A stretch of 64,000 nt of DNA from Thiocapsa sp. (GCF_011390875.1 NZ_JAABRP010000007.1:1-64000); one strand, 5' to 3'; shown: positions 1 through 9,662, counted from the first letter of the stretch. The notes: a model not told the origin generated them from the sequence alone. Program-made: numbers and translations.

Positions 1-240
1 GAAGTCGACGACCTGGTTGACGAAATCCTGGATGCCCGCGCCGCTGCCCTTGGACTGATAGTCGACCCGCACGCCCTTGTTCGCGGCGCTGAAGTCCTTG
101 AACCATTTGGCGTAGATGGGCGCGGGAAAGCTCGCGCCCGAGCCCATGAGCTTGACGTCCGCGAACGCAGCGGGCGAGAAGGCGACCGCCGAGAGGCCGC
201 CTGCGATAGCGACTGTTTTCAAGAGCGATGAGATGCGCAT
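1..240 (-). CDS. pstS: PstS phosphate-binding protein, partial (C-terminus outside window)
   Basis: The reverse strand from 240 down to 1 reads 80 codons without a stop and leaves the window, so it is absent from the ORF track. It begins with a Sec-type signal peptide (MRISSLLKTVAIAGG..., cleavage near AFA-DV). The mature start, LMGSGASFPAPIYAKWF followed by YQSKGSGAGIQ, is the typical N-terminus of PstS, the periplasmic phosphate-binding component of the high-affinity Pst ABC transporter. GGAGG lies about 10 nt upstream of the ATG. A Pho-box-like repeat sits upstream and an alkaline phosphatase gene lies 1.4 kb away, which fits a phosphate-starvation locus. Family assignment is confident; the rest of the protein cannot be seen. 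Confidence 0.93.
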   Translation of the reverse strand, partial: MRISSLLKTVAIAGGLSAVAFSPAAFADVKLMGSGASFPAPIYAKWFKDFSAANKGVRVDYQSKGSGAGIQDFVNQVVDF

Positions 241-321
241 GAGTCAAGAGCCTCCGGGACGGATCGTGTGGGATGTAATGGAGCAGCCGAGCGCGATTGT
301 CCCGAAAGTGTCTGCCAAATC

Positions 322-351
322 CGTGACGCCGACGTGATGATTGCGTGACGG
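322..351 (-). promoter_or_regulatory. Pho-box-like element, three 11-bp-spaced repeats
   Basis: On the plus strand GTGACG, GTGATG and GTGACG start at 323, 334 and 345. These are three half-sites at exactly 11-bp spacing, read CGTCAC / CATCAC / CGTCAC on the pstS strand. PhoB boxes are tandem 7-bp repeats separated by 4 bp, so the period fits. The element lies about 82-110 nt upstream of the pstS start. Confidence 0.6.
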
Positions 352-385
352 TTTTGCGGCAATTCGAATTGCCCTGCGGGTTCGA

Positions 386-1546
386 TCAGGCCGTTTCGTT
401 TCGGGAGAGCAGCCGGATCCAGCTCGGCCGCCCGACGTTCGCCCGATACAGAAAGCCGGCGACCACGGCGGTGAAGGGTGCGACCGTGATGAGCCCGAAG
501 CTCCCGACCAGGATGTTGAGGGTCTCGGCAGCAACGAAAGGCGCGTTGAGAATGTTCTCGGCCGGGAGGCCCTTGGCCATGAAGAGAAGGAACATGCAGA
601 TATGACTGCTCGAATAGGCGAGCAGCAGCGTGGTCGTCATGGTGCCGATGACCGCACGACCGACGCGGAGCCCCGAGGCGATATGCTCCAGGACGCCGAT
701 GTCCGGCTTACTCAGCTTGATCTCGTCCATGCTTGCGGCGATGTCCATCGCCAGATCCATGACCGCGCCCGAGGAGGCGATGAAGACACTGGCGATGAAG
801 ATGTCGGTCAGTCGCAGCTCGTAATAGCCCGAGTAGAGGAGCGCCTCTGCGAAGGGTCGGATGGCGCCGTGCAGATTGAAGGCTTGTGCGAACCAGACGG
901 CGAGTCCGCAGGTCAGCAAGACGCCGAGCATGGATCCCGAGAAGGTCGCAATACCGCGTCTGGACAGTCCGCCGACCGAGAAGGTGACGACGCCGGTCAG
1001 GACGGCGACCACCGCGAGACCGGCCGGGATCGGCGGATAGCCGAGGAGCAGAAGCGGGAAATAGAGCTTCCAGAGCACCAGTGCGGCAAAGACGAAGGAG
1101 AGTGCGGCCTTCAGTCCGGTGACCCCGGCAACCCCGATCAGCAGGGCCACGAAGCAGCCGATGAGCAGCAATTGCATCTGTAGTCGATAGTAACCGCGGG
1201 CCATGCCGTGGGCCGGCTGCCCGTCGAGGAGGTCGTACTCGACCAGGATGACCGAGCCCGTTTCGTAGAATTCGTCGAGCTCCAGCTTGCCGGTGAGCAT
1301 GTTGGTGACGGCGATCTCCTCGCCCTTGGCCGGGCCGTCGAGCAATCGGACGGACAAGACCTGGGCCTCGGTCTTGATGATGAGGTTGGTGCGGACGCGA
1401 CTGTTGTCGACGTCGACGATCAACCCGCGCGCATGCAGTCCGCGCTCGGCCGGCGGGCCGGGCGGTGCTAAATCGAGGTTGAGCAGGAGGATGCAGACGA
1501 CGGCGATGACCGCGGCAAAAAGCCATTCGCGACCTATTCTCGACAC
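386..1546 (-). CDS. YibE/F family multi-pass membrane protein
   Basis: A 386-residue protein with an N-terminal membrane anchor (residues ~8-27), a soluble extracytoplasmic segment to about residue 120 (VDVDNSRVRTNLIIKTEAQ), and then seven or so membrane helices. The order of a small beta-rich segment then a polytopic domain with TDIFIASVFIASSGAVMDLAMDIA matches the YibE/F family, whose function is not established. It is convergent in layout with pstS, reads the same way as the upstream phosphatase gene, and is separated from that gene by a terminator, so it probably has its own promoter. The start follows the ORF track. Confidence 0.82.
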   Translation of the reverse strand: MSRIGREWLFAAVIAVVCILLLNLDLAPPGPPAERGLHARGLIVDVDNSRVRTNLIIKTEAQVLSVRLLDGPAKGEEIAVTNMLTGKLELDEFYETGSVILVEYDLLDGQPAHGMARGYYRLQMQLLLIGCFVALLIGVAGVTGLKAALSFVFAALVLWKLYFPLLLLGYPPIPAGLAVVAVLTGVVTFSVGGLSRRGIATFSGSMLGVLLTCGLAVWFAQAFNLHGAIRPFAEALLYSGYYELRLTDIFIASVFIASSGAVMDLAMDIAASMDEIKLSKPDIGVLEHIASGLRVGRAVIGTMTTTLLLAYSSSHICMFLLFMAKGLPAENILNAPFVAAETLNILVGSFGLITVAPFTAVVAGFLYRANVGRPSWIRLLSRNETA

Positions 1547-1581
1547 GGAGCGATACCTCGGATCTGGACATTCGGAAAAGG

Positions 1582-1606
1582 AAAAAGGCGCCGCGAAGGC
1601 GGCGCC
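1582..1606 (-). terminator. Rho-independent terminator of the alkaline phosphatase gene
   Basis: A perfect 8-bp stem GGCGCCGC/GCGGCGCC with a 4-nt loop is followed on the minus strand by TTTTT and further T-rich sequence. It begins 37 nt after the phosphatase stop codon and lies before the YibE/F start, so it separates the two transcription units. Confidence 0.85.
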
Positions 1607-1642
1607 GAGAGCAGGCGGGTTCGATCTGACCCGTCGTCGCGA

Positions 1643-3211
1643 TTACGGACAGGCCTTCGTGACCGGTAGCTCGGGCAAGCGCATGATCTTGGCGAGGCGC
1701 TTGGCGATATCCGTGTTGTCGTAGAAGCCCGCCAACCGAGCGGAAGCCCATCCTTGTGCATACAGGGGCACAGGAACGCCGGTGTGGGAGTAAGAGGTCC
1801 AGCCAATGCTGGCGCGCTCGTTGAGCAGATGGGTGATGGTGACGATGACCGGCTCGTAGCCGCCGTAGAGGAGCTTGTTCTCGTCCGTGCTGTTGTCGTT
1901 GGCGTCGCACATGGACTCGTCGTAGGCGTCTTCGAGCTTCTCCTTCTGGTAGACGTTGAGGTCTGCCCAATCCATGCCGAAGACATCATTGATGAGTCCG
2001 AGCATGACCGTATCCCGCTCGAGATTGTCGGGAGCCTTCCAGGCGTCGCCTGCACAGAGTGTCTCGCTGTTGGCGGCCTTATGCTCGGCCCATTGGTTCG
2101 CTTGAAAGTGCTCGTAGCTGTTCTTCTGACCGAGCAAACGATCGTAGTAGGCCGTATAGGCGGTTGTCGCATGGCCGATGGTCATGCCGCCGGTCTCGTG
2201 ATCGCCCGTGACGACGATGAGTGTTTCGTTCGGATGCCGGCTGGCGAACTCGATGGCGACCCCGACCGCGGCGTCGAAATCCAAGATGTCGCCGATATTG
2301 GCGACCGCGTCGTTCGCATGCCCGGCCCAGTCGATCTTGCCGCCTTCGACCATCAGGAAGAAGCCTTTGCGAGCCGAGCCCCGTTCCTTGTCCCAGCGCT
2401 TCTTCGGGCGATCTTCGAGATTGGCGATCGCGACCTCGACCATCTCCTTCAGCGAGAGATTGCCCTCCGGGCGGTCGATGGCGTAGGGCATGGCCGAGCT
2501 GCCATCGAGTGTGGGGTTGATCGCGACCACCTTCTCCATCGGTTGGGTCTTGAGAGACAAGATGGACGTGCGGTCGTTGAGAACCGTATAGCCGTTGGCG
2601 CTCAGCAGATCCCAAATGTTGTTGTCGGTATCGCCCGAGCGCGCTTGTCCCTCCGGTGCGACCAAACCGCCGCCGCCGAAGAACTCGTACCCGCTCTCGG
2701 TCAGCTGAGTCGCGATGTTGTTCATCAAGCCGCGATTTGTCACGCTGGCGTAATAGGTGGCCGGTGTTGCGTGATTCAGAGAGACGCTGCTGATCACCCC
2801 GACCTTCCTGCCGCTTTCGTGGGCGAGCTCGGCGATGCTCTTGTAACAGACCGATTGCGTCTCGGGGTCCATGTTGATCACGCCGCTCTTGGTCTTGAGC
2901 CCACTCGCGAAGGCCGTAGCCGAGGATGCCGAGTCCGTCATCAAGGCGTAGGCATCATAGGTCGTCTGCATGCCCGCAACGGGCATTTTGGTCATGTTGA
3001 GCCGGTTCTCGGGGCGCATGAGGTCTTCCGCGACCGTCGCTTTCCCGCCGTTGATGGTCGTCAAATAGGCCTCGGTGGCTTGGATTTGGGTGTTCGACAT
3101 GCCGTCGCCGAGGAAGAAGAACACATATTTCGGCAGCGCTGCGCTTGCCGATGTCGCTGCTGCAAGCAACGCCGTGGCGGACAGACTGAGGATCAATTGT
3201 CGGTGTTTCAC
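1643..3211 (-). CDS. phoA: Alkaline phosphatase (PhoA superfamily), exported
   Basis: A 522-residue periplasmic phosphomonoesterase. It has a signal peptide (MKHRQLILSLSATALLAAATSASA), the metal-binding GDG motif (FFLGDGMSNTQ), the nucleophile motif TDSASSATAFASG, and the metal-binding histidine motif TGDHETGG near residue 340. The protein would release phosphate from organic esters at two Zn and one Mg site. Length is close to the family norm of about 450-520. It is convergent with nothing and is followed by a clear terminator. The nearby pstS and Pho box suggest phosphate control, but I see only one possible half-site upstream of this gene, not a full Pho box. Confidence 0.93.
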   Translation of the reverse strand: MKHRQLILSLSATALLAAATSASAALPKYVFFFLGDGMSNTQIQATEAYLTTINGGKATVAEDLMRPENRLNMTKMPVAGMQTTYDAYALMTDSASSATAFASGLKTKSGVINMDPETQSVCYKSIAELAHESGRKVGVISSVSLNHATPATYYASVTNRGLMNNIATQLTESGYEFFGGGGLVAPEGQARSGDTDNNIWDLLSANGYTVLNDRTSILSLKTQPMEKVVAINPTLDGSSAMPYAIDRPEGNLSLKEMVEVAIANLEDRPKKRWDKERGSARKGFFLMVEGGKIDWAGHANDAVANIGDILDFDAAVGVAIEFASRHPNETLIVVTGDHETGGMTIGHATTAYTAYYDRLLGQKNSYEHFQANQWAEHKAANSETLCAGDAWKAPDNLERDTVMLGLINDVFGMDWADLNVYQKEKLEDAYDESMCDANDNSTDENKLLYGGYEPVIVTITHLLNERASIGWTSYSHTGVPVPLYAQGWASARLAGFYDNTDIAKRLAKIMRLPELPVTKACP

Positions 3212-3351
3212 TTGCCTTCTCTCTACATCTCGTCATAGTTGGCCCTGGATGGACGGGGCCGGCGGACCGTTCGAGGGGCGACCGAGGTGTCGGGCGCTTC
3301 CCGATCGGCACGGCGCAATCTACAGAAAGACCCTTGCTTTCTTGTGACAAT

Positions 3352-6300
3352 ATGGCGAAGTTTCCACGACGTCTGCTGCTGCTTCTCCTAGTCCTGTCGG
3401 CGCCTTTGCACGCGCAGATCGATACCGTTCCGGACGGCGCCGGGGCACTCGGCTCCGAAACAGGTGCCGCACCGAACGTCCCCTCGGCCTTGCAGCCTTG
3501 GATCCCTTGGGTGCTGGAAGGCGGTCGCGAGGGGCAGGATCAACGTGCCTGTCCGATCGATCCGGCAGACGGCACACGACTCTGCGCCTGGCCCGGGCGT
3601 CTGGCGTTGGAGCTGAGCGGGGCGGGCGGAACATTTGCTCAGGCCTGGCAGGTCCTTGCAGAGTCCGCGGTGCCGCTGCCGGGCGACGCGGATGCCTGGC
3701 CGCTCGAGGTCGAGGCGGACGGGGTCGCACTGCCGGTGGTCCAGCGTGACGGCCGGCCGACGGTGACGCTTGCGGCCGGGGTCCACCGGGTGACCGGGCG
3801 CTTCGTCTGGGACCGTCCGCCGGACGCTCTTCTCATCCCGCCCATGATCGGGTTGGTCGCCTTAGTGCGCGATGGCCAAGCGGTGCCGACGCCGCGACTC
3901 GATCGGACCAACCGTCTTTGGCTTGGCGACCCCGCCGGGTCCGAGATCGAGCGCTCGGGGGATCGGCTCAGCCTCGAGGTCTACCGACGCATTCAAGACA
4001 GTCTGCCTCTCGAGGTCCTGACCCGGCTTCGAGTGGAAGTGTCCGGAGGCGCGCGCGAGGTGCGGCTTGGTCCCGTGCTCTTGTCCGGCGGGATCCCCTT
4101 GCGGATCGACAGCCCTTTGCCGGCGCGGCTCGAAGAGGACGGGATGCTGCGGGTGCAGGTGCGCCCCGGACGCTGGGCGCTGGATGTCGTGGCGCATCAC
4201 CAGGGCGACGTGTCCGAGCTGTCGCGTCGCGAGACCGCCGCGCCCTGGCCGGAGCGCGAGATCTGGGCCTTTGCCGCTGAGCCGGTGTTGCGGCGGGTCG
4301 AGCCGTCCGGCCTCGATGCGGTGGATCCGCGCCAGACCGGGATCCCCGAGGAGTGGTCGCGTCTGCCGGTCTATCGGGCCGAGCCCGGCGCCGTCCTGCG
4401 TCTGACCGAGCAGGCACGGGGCGATCCGGATCCCGGGCCGGACCGTCTACGCCTGGATCGCGAGCTTTGGCTCGACTTCGACGGCAAGGGCTACAGCGTG
4501 CAGGATCGCATCCGAGGCCAGCTTTCGCGCGGGTGGCGTCTGGACGCCGGTCCGGCACTCGCGCTGGGTGCGGTGACCGTCGACGGCCGTCCGGTGCTCA
4601 TCACGCGTCTGAACGACGCCGCGTCGCCGGGGGTCGAGGTCAGACGGGGCAGCCTGGATGTGGTCGCCGATGCACGGCTCGAGTCCGCACCCGGACGGGT
4701 TCCGGCCTCCGGCTGGGCGACCGAATTCGAGAACGTCGACGCGCGTCTCTATCTGCCGCCGGGTTGGGATCTCCTGACGGTCCAAGGCGTCGACAACCTG
4801 CCGAGCACCTGGGTCGGCCGCTGGAGCCTGTTGGATCTCTTTCTGGTGCTGATCACGACGCTCGGTATCGGCCGGATTTGGGGCTGGGGTTGGGCGTTGC
4901 TTGCCCTGGTCACGCTGGGTCTGACCTGGCAGGCGCCCGGTGCGCCGCGTCTGATCTGGCTGAATCTGCTCGCCGCCGCGGCCCTGCTGCGGTTGATCCC
5001 GGACGCGCCCATGCGCACCGGTTTGCGACGTCTGCGGAGCCTGGCGACAGTCTATTTTCGACTGGCCTTGTTCGGGCTCTTGGTGATCGGACTGCCGTTC
5101 CTGGTGACCGAGGTCCGCGACGGGCTCTTCCCTCATCTGGAGCGCCCCTGGATGGCGTTAGGGGAGGCGGGATCAGGCACTCAGACCGCGGCTCCCGCAC
5201 CCGCATTCGAGCTGCGCAGCACCACGGACATGGAGGCAACGTCGAAACGCGAGCGTCTCTCCGATGCCTTGTCCGAACCCGCTGCTCCGATCCCCGAGCC
5301 CATCGATCTCATGGATCCCGATGCGCGCCTCCAGACCGGAGCCGGTATCCCGGACTGGCGGTGGAACAGCGTCGATCTGCGTTGGAGCGGATCCGTCGGC
5401 GAGGATGAATCGGCACGACTTTGGTTGCTGACACCGACCTTTACTCTGGCGCTTTCGCTCCTCGGCTCCGTTCTCTTGGTGCTGCTCGGTCTGCGGTTGG
5501 CCGGGCTCCTCGGCAGTCGCGGGACCCGGGGTGCGGGTCTCGCCCTGCTGGTCGCCTTGGGGCTGGGGACGGCGGTCGGTACCGAGCCGGCCTCTGCCGA
5601 GGACCTCCCGAGCCCCGAGCTGCTTCAGGAGCTTCGCAGCCGTCTGCTCGCCCCGCCGGACTGTTTGCCGCACTGTGTCGATCTGTCCCTGATGGTCCTC
5701 GCGGCGGATCCGGATCGGCTGGTGCTCGATCTGACCCTGGATGCCGCGGTCGCGGTCGCGGCACCCGTTCCGGGCGGGGCAGGGGGCTGGCTGCCGACCG
5801 AGATCCGCGTGGACGGCGAGCCCTCGGACGGACTGCGCCAAGACGCGGCCGGTCGGCTCCTGCTCCTGCTCCCTGCCGGCCGACATGAGGTCAGGCTCGT
5901 CGGCCCGCTGGCGAGCCGCGATCAGGTCGAGATCCCGCTCCCGATGCCGCCTCGGCTGATCCGGGCCACCGTCGAGGGCTGGAACCTCGAAGGGCTGGAT
6001 GCGGACAGGCGTGCCGGTGCCCAGATTCGCTTGGTCCGCGTCTCCGAGACCGGCGCCCCGCAGGAGGTGTCGCTCGCTCAGGGTGCTTTACCGCCACTGC
6101 TGCGCGTCGAGCGGACCCTGCGGATGGGGATCGACTGGCGTGTGGAGACCCGTGTGCAGCGTTTGTCGCCGAGCGCGTTTCCGGTCTTGATTCCGGTGCC
6201 GCTGCTTCCGGGCGAGTCGGTGCAAACACCCGGGGTCCAGGTCGAGGGCGCAGCGGTTCTCGCGGACCTGCCCGCGGGGCGATCGGAGGTGACCTGGGCT

Positions 6301-7494
6301 TCGCGCCTGGAGCCGACCCGCGAGTTGAGCCTGGTCGCTCCCTTGGATCCGCGCCTGAGCGAAGACTGGCGTCTCGACGTGGGACCGCTCTGGCATCTGG
6401 AGTACGCTGGCATCGCTCCGATCCATCGGCTGGGTCCGGACGATCGCCGGCTGCCCAACTGGCGACCCCTCCCGGGCGAGGCATTGGTCCTGACCCTCAC
6501 CCGACCGCCGGGCGTCCCGGGACCGACCTTGACCATCGATCGCGTCGACGCGCGCGTTGAGCCCGGCCAGCGCGGAACCCTTTCGACCCTGACCCTGGCG
6601 ATCCGCAGCAGCCAAGGCGGCAGCCATGTCGTTCGGCTGCCGGACGCCGCCGAGCCGATCGCCTTCAGCCTGGACGGCCGCAGCCTTCCGCTGCCCGACA
6701 CGGCGCCGGAGGTCGAGCTTCCGCTCACACCCGGCTCCACTCGGGTCGAGCTGACCTGGCGCGAGGCGCAGCCGCTGACCTTCGGCTACCGCCCGAGCGT
6801 GCCGGATCTACGCAGCCCGGCAGTCAGCCTGAATCTCGCGCTGAGCCTGCCGGATGATCGCTGGGTGCTCTGGACTTGGGGGCCGCGGATCGGACCTGCC
6901 GTGCTCTTCTGGGGGATCCTCCTGGTGTTGGTCGGGCTGGCCGCGGGGCTGGGTCGCAGCCGCTTGACACCCTTGCGCGTCCACGATTGGCTCCTGCTCG
7001 GCATCGGCCTCATCCTGGCTCAGGTCTGGGTGGTGTTGCTGGTCATCGGATGGCTCTTCGCGCTCGGTCTTCGGCATCGCCTGGACCCGCTTGCCCGTCC
7101 GGCCTGGCGTTTCAACCTGATTCAGGTCGGGCTCGTGGTCCTGACGCTCGTCGCCCTGGCGGGCCTCCTCGGCGCCGTTCAACAGGGTCTGCTCGGCACG
7201 CCCGAGATGCAGATCATGGGGAACGGCTCGACCGCGACCATGCTGAACTGGTATCAAGACCGCGGTGGACCGATGTTGCCGGAGGTGTGGGTGCTCTCCG
7301 TCCCCATGTGGGTCTACCGTGCACTCATGCTCGCTTGGGCACTCTGGCTTGCGATGCGGCTGCTGGACTGGTTGCGCTGGGGCTGGGAGGGACTTTCCAA
7401 GCCTCTGATCTGGCGCGAGCTACCCGCTGCCGAGCGGAAGCGGTCAAAGGCGAAACGCACGCCAGATGCGGAGGAGATGCGGCTGGATCTTTGA
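3352..7494 (+). CDS. Unrecognised very large exported/membrane protein (~1380 aa)
   Basis: The ORF track starts at a TTG (3334). I prefer ATG 3352 because it opens directly into a signal peptide, MAKFPRRLLLLLLVLSAPLHA. The protein has a long beta-rich extracytoplasmic region to about residue 480, a membrane cluster at ~490-600 (LLDLFLVLITTLGIGRI...), a short soluble part, two more helices near 710-760, a second beta-rich soluble region (~770-1170), and four or five C-terminal helices ending in a basic tail. The two soluble halves look alike in texture, suggesting an internal duplication. I do not recognise a family. It is divergent from the phosphatase gene and ends against a repeat element. 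Confidence 0.85.
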   Translation: MAKFPRRLLLLLLVLSAPLHAQIDTVPDGAGALGSETGAAPNVPSALQPWIPWVLEGGREGQDQRACPIDPADGTRLCAWPGRLALELSGAGGTFAQAWQVLAESAVPLPGDADAWPLEVEADGVALPVVQRDGRPTVTLAAGVHRVTGRFVWDRPPDALLIPPMIGLVALVRDGQAVPTPRLDRTNRLWLGDPAGSEIERSGDRLSLEVYRRIQDSLPLEVLTRLRVEVSGGAREVRLGPVLLSGGIPLRIDSPLPARLEEDGMLRVQVRPGRWALDVVAHHQGDVSELSRRETAAPWPEREIWAFAAEPVLRRVEPSGLDAVDPRQTGIPEEWSRLPVYRAEPGAVLRLTEQARGDPDPGPDRLRLDRELWLDFDGKGYSVQDRIRGQLSRGWRLDAGPALALGAVTVDGRPVLITRLNDAASPGVEVRRGSLDVVADARLESAPGRVPASGWATEFENVDARLYLPPGWDLLTVQGVDNLPSTWVGRWSLLDLFLVLITTLGIGRIWGWGWALLALVTLGLTWQAPGAPRLIWLNLLAAAALLRLIPDAPMRTGLRRLRSLATVYFRLALFGLLVIGLPFLVTEVRDGLFPHLERPWMALGEAGSGTQTAAPAPAFELRSTTDMEATSKRERLSDALSEPAAPIPEPIDLMDPDARLQTGAGIPDWRWNSVDLRWSGSVGEDESARLWLLTPTFTLALSLLGSVLLVLLGLRLAGLLGSRGTRGAGLALLVALGLGTAVGTEPASAEDLPSPELLQELRSRLLAPPDCLPHCVDLSLMVLAADPDRLVLDLTLDAAVAVAAPVPGGAGGWLPTEIRVDGEPSDGLRQDAAGRLLLLLPAGRHEVRLVGPLASRDQVEIPLPMPPRLIRATVEGWNLEGLDADRRAGAQIRLVRVSETGAPQEVSLAQGALPPLLRVERTLRMGIDWRVETRVQRLSPSAFPVLIPVPLLPGESVQTPGVQVEGAAVLADLPAGRSEVTWASRLEPTRELSLVAPLDPRLSEDWRLDVGPLWHLEYAGIAPIHRLGPDDRRLPNWRPLPGEALVLTLTRPPGVPGPTLTIDRVDARVEPGQRGTLSTLTLAIRSSQGGSHVVRLPDAAEPIAFSLDGRSLPLPDTAPEVELPLTPGSTRVELTWREAQPLTFGYRPSVPDLRSPAVSLNLALSLPDDRWVLWTWGPRIGPAVLFWGILLVLVGLAAGLGRSRLTPLRVHDWLLLGIGLILAQVWVVLLVIGWLFALGLRHRLDPLARPAWRFNLIQVGLVVLTLVALAGLLGAVQQGLLGTPEMQIMGNGSTATMLNWYQDRGGPMLPEVWVLSVPMWVYRALMLAWALWLAMRLLDWLRWGWEGLSKPLIWRELPAAERKRSKAKRTPDAEEMRLDL

Positions 7495-7496
7495 GC

Positions 7497-7582
7497 CTAA
7501 ACCGCGTCCAGAGTGAAACGCGTCGTTTTCATGTTGTGTCGGGCTCAAGGATAATTCCGGCCTTGGCGGTGACGCGGTTTAG
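7497..7582. repeat. Family-1 stop-adjacent inverted-repeat element, copy A
   Basis: Perfect 12-bp termini CTAAACCGCGTC...GACGCGGTTTAG enclose about 62 nt. It starts 2 nt after the stop codon of the preceding gene. Other copies lie at 10510, 16776 and 27446, with a half copy at 16254. Confidence 0.85.
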
Positions 7583-7608
7583 AATTTAATATTTTTTATT
7601 AGGTTAAA

Positions 7609-7644
7609 CTGCGCAAGCTCCGACAGTTGTCGGAGCTTGCGCAG
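7609..7644. repeat. Perfect long palindrome between convergent genes
   Basis: CTGCGCAAGCTCCGAC / GTCGGAGCTTGCGCAG is a 16-bp perfect stem with a 4-nt AGTT centre, lying between the convergent large-protein gene and the AAA/nuclease gene. There is no convincing T-tract on either side, so a bidirectional terminator is possible but not shown. Confidence 0.7.
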
Positions 7645-7731
7645 CCAAGCCAACAAACAACGCATGCGGTACCAGGCGCGGTTTAATTAAAGAACAGTTG
7701 AACCGCAAAGTTTGCGTTTCCGCATGCCAAT

Positions 7732-9525
7732 TCAGGTCGACCCGGGCTCGTCAACCATCGTGGCGTCGACCGCCCGCCAAACGAGGCGTTCGTGCCCGAT
7801 GCCGACGATGGCGAAGGCATGCAGATCCGTCAAGGCATAGCGTTCTCGCAATGCGGCACCATAGCGTCGGGCTTGCACCTCGGCCTCGTCGAGCTTGGCG
7901 GCGACCGCGGGCAGGGCGGCGAGCGTCTCGCGCGAGTGAGTGCGGACCTGCTCGCCGCTGAGCCCCAACGCTTTGAGTCCGAGGTATTTGAGCTCCAGCA
8001 GCAGATCCAGCGCCCGGACGCGGCGCATGTCGGGGCGCACGATCAGGGCGAGATCCACATATCCGCGCTCGGTCTCCAGCTCCGAAACCATCATGTACAG
8101 CCGGTCGTTGAACAGGAGCGTGAGGAAGGCGGTCTTCAGCAGCAGCTCGTTGCTCCAGCGGTAGTCGCGGTTGGAGAGGATCTTGAAATAGCGTTGTTCG
8201 ATGAAGTCGCAGATCGGTGCAAGGTCGGCCTGCAGATAGACCGTTTCGGATCGCCGCTGGATGGTTTCGCGGTCGTCGTAGGTAGGGAGCCACAGCTCCT
8301 GGAGACGCTCGACATAGAGCGCGCGCGCGACCAGATTGGGGATCGCCAGGCGCAGTTTCCCCAGCACGCCCTCGCCGGCCAGGGTCATGATGCCGAAATA
8401 ATAGAGCAGCGAGGCCATGAAGGGCTGATCCTTCACCGCATGGAGCATGTCGGCCACGCCGAAGCGCCGCGCCAGTTGCGGGATGGTCACGCCCTCGGCG
8501 TTGCTCAGGGCCTCGATCAATAGGGCCTCGCCATGCGGCAGTCGCGCGATATAGACGAGCTTCGCGCGGTCCATCGCCAGATTCTCGTCGAGCATCCGGC
8601 GCGGATAGCGTCCGCGTTTGTCGAGATGTTCGAGGAAGTAGAGGCTCAGAGTCGGATTGTAGATCCGAGCCTCGGCATCTTCGCTGAAGCGATAACCGTT
8701 GTAGAAGGTGCGCATGGTATCCAGCGCCTCGGCGTGCGACCAGTCGGCGCCGTCGCTTGCCAGAAGGGTCAGGACGGATGCGATCTCCGGCTCGGTGAAG
8801 CCGCACAGGTCGTTGAGCTCGGGCTCCAGATAGATATTCTTGGCGACGTTGTAGCCGCTGGTCATGTCGCTCAGGACGACCGGCGAGACGCCCGTGATGA
8901 AGACTCGATCGAGCCCTTGGCCACCGGCACCGGCCTTGACCGCCTTGAAGACGGTCTTCAACAGACCTTCGCCGTAGAGCAGCGCTTCGTATTGCTCGCG
9001 CCTCGCCATCAAGACCTCGTTGGCGAAGTTGTCGTATTCGTCGATCAGCAGATAGAGCTTGTGCGGGGTCTGCGAGACCACTGTCAAGGCCGACTCGAAG
9101 GTTGAGATGGCGTTATCGGCGTGCAAGACGATGGGCGTCGTCAGCTGGTCTGCATAGTCTTGCTGGAATCGGAGGATACGGTCGTTGATGTGTTGGTGCA
9201 GTGCCGCCTCGATGTCCCGAACCTCGCCCTGCGCCTTGACCAGTGAGAAATCCCACCGCATCACGAAATAGCGGCTGTGAGACGGCGTGGGGTCGCGACC
9301 GATGGCGAGCGATCCGAACAAGGCGTCGAACTGCTCGGCCCGGCCGAGATCGTAGTAGCATTCCAGCATCGACAGCAGCAGGCTTTTGCCGAAGCGTCGC
9401 GGGCGGATGAAGAGCAGTTGATCGCCCGAGGCTTCCAGCAACGGGATGCGGTCGGTGCGGTCCTGGTAGAAATAGCCTTCTCGGATCAGCTTGCCGAAGT
9501 CGCTCAATCCATAAGGGAATCTCAT
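7732..9525 (-). CDS. AAA-ATPase-like protein with C-terminal PD-(D/E)XK nuclease-like domain
   Basis: The start MRFPYGLSDFGKLIREGYFYQDRT (ATG at 9525, 597 aa) is the usual N-terminus of this family; the longer ORF-track start adds a proline/arginine-rich tail that is unlikely. Residues ~30-60 carry the Walker-A-like RPRRFGKSLLLSML and ~150-160 the acidic LLIDEYDNF. The C-terminal third has a D...ELK pattern (YVDLALIVRPD ... LLLELKYLG) as in the DUF1703/PDDEXK_9 nucleases paired with AAA-like ATPases. Such genes are often multi-copy in bacterial genomes and their role is unknown. It stands alone between repeats. Confidence 0.85.
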   Translation of the reverse strand: MRFPYGLSDFGKLIREGYFYQDRTDRIPLLEASGDQLLFIRPRRFGKSLLLSMLECYYDLGRAEQFDALFGSLAIGRDPTPSHSRYFVMRWDFSLVKAQGEVRDIEAALHQHINDRILRFQQDYADQLTTPIVLHADNAISTFESALTVVSQTPHKLYLLIDEYDNFANEVLMARREQYEALLYGEGLLKTVFKAVKAGAGGQGLDRVFITGVSPVVLSDMTSGYNVAKNIYLEPELNDLCGFTEPEIASVLTLLASDGADWSHAEALDTMRTFYNGYRFSEDAEARIYNPTLSLYFLEHLDKRGRYPRRMLDENLAMDRAKLVYIARLPHGEALLIEALSNAEGVTIPQLARRFGVADMLHAVKDQPFMASLLYYFGIMTLAGEGVLGKLRLAIPNLVARALYVERLQELWLPTYDDRETIQRRSETVYLQADLAPICDFIEQRYFKILSNRDYRWSNELLLKTAFLTLLFNDRLYMMVSELETERGYVDLALIVRPDMRRVRALDLLLELKYLGLKALGLSGEQVRTHSRETLAALPAVAAKLDEAEVQARRYGAALRERYALTDLHAFAIVGIGHERLVWRAVDATMVDEPGST

Positions 9526-9662
9526 GGCGCACCTGCTCCGGGTGGGTGGATCGTGCGTCGAACATAGCACGCTTCGATGCGGTGTTGGAGGCGCTCGGGG
9601 CACCTGTCCGAAAGAGCGACTCGGGTGATCGGCGTGTCGTTTCAATCGCAATGAGGATGATC

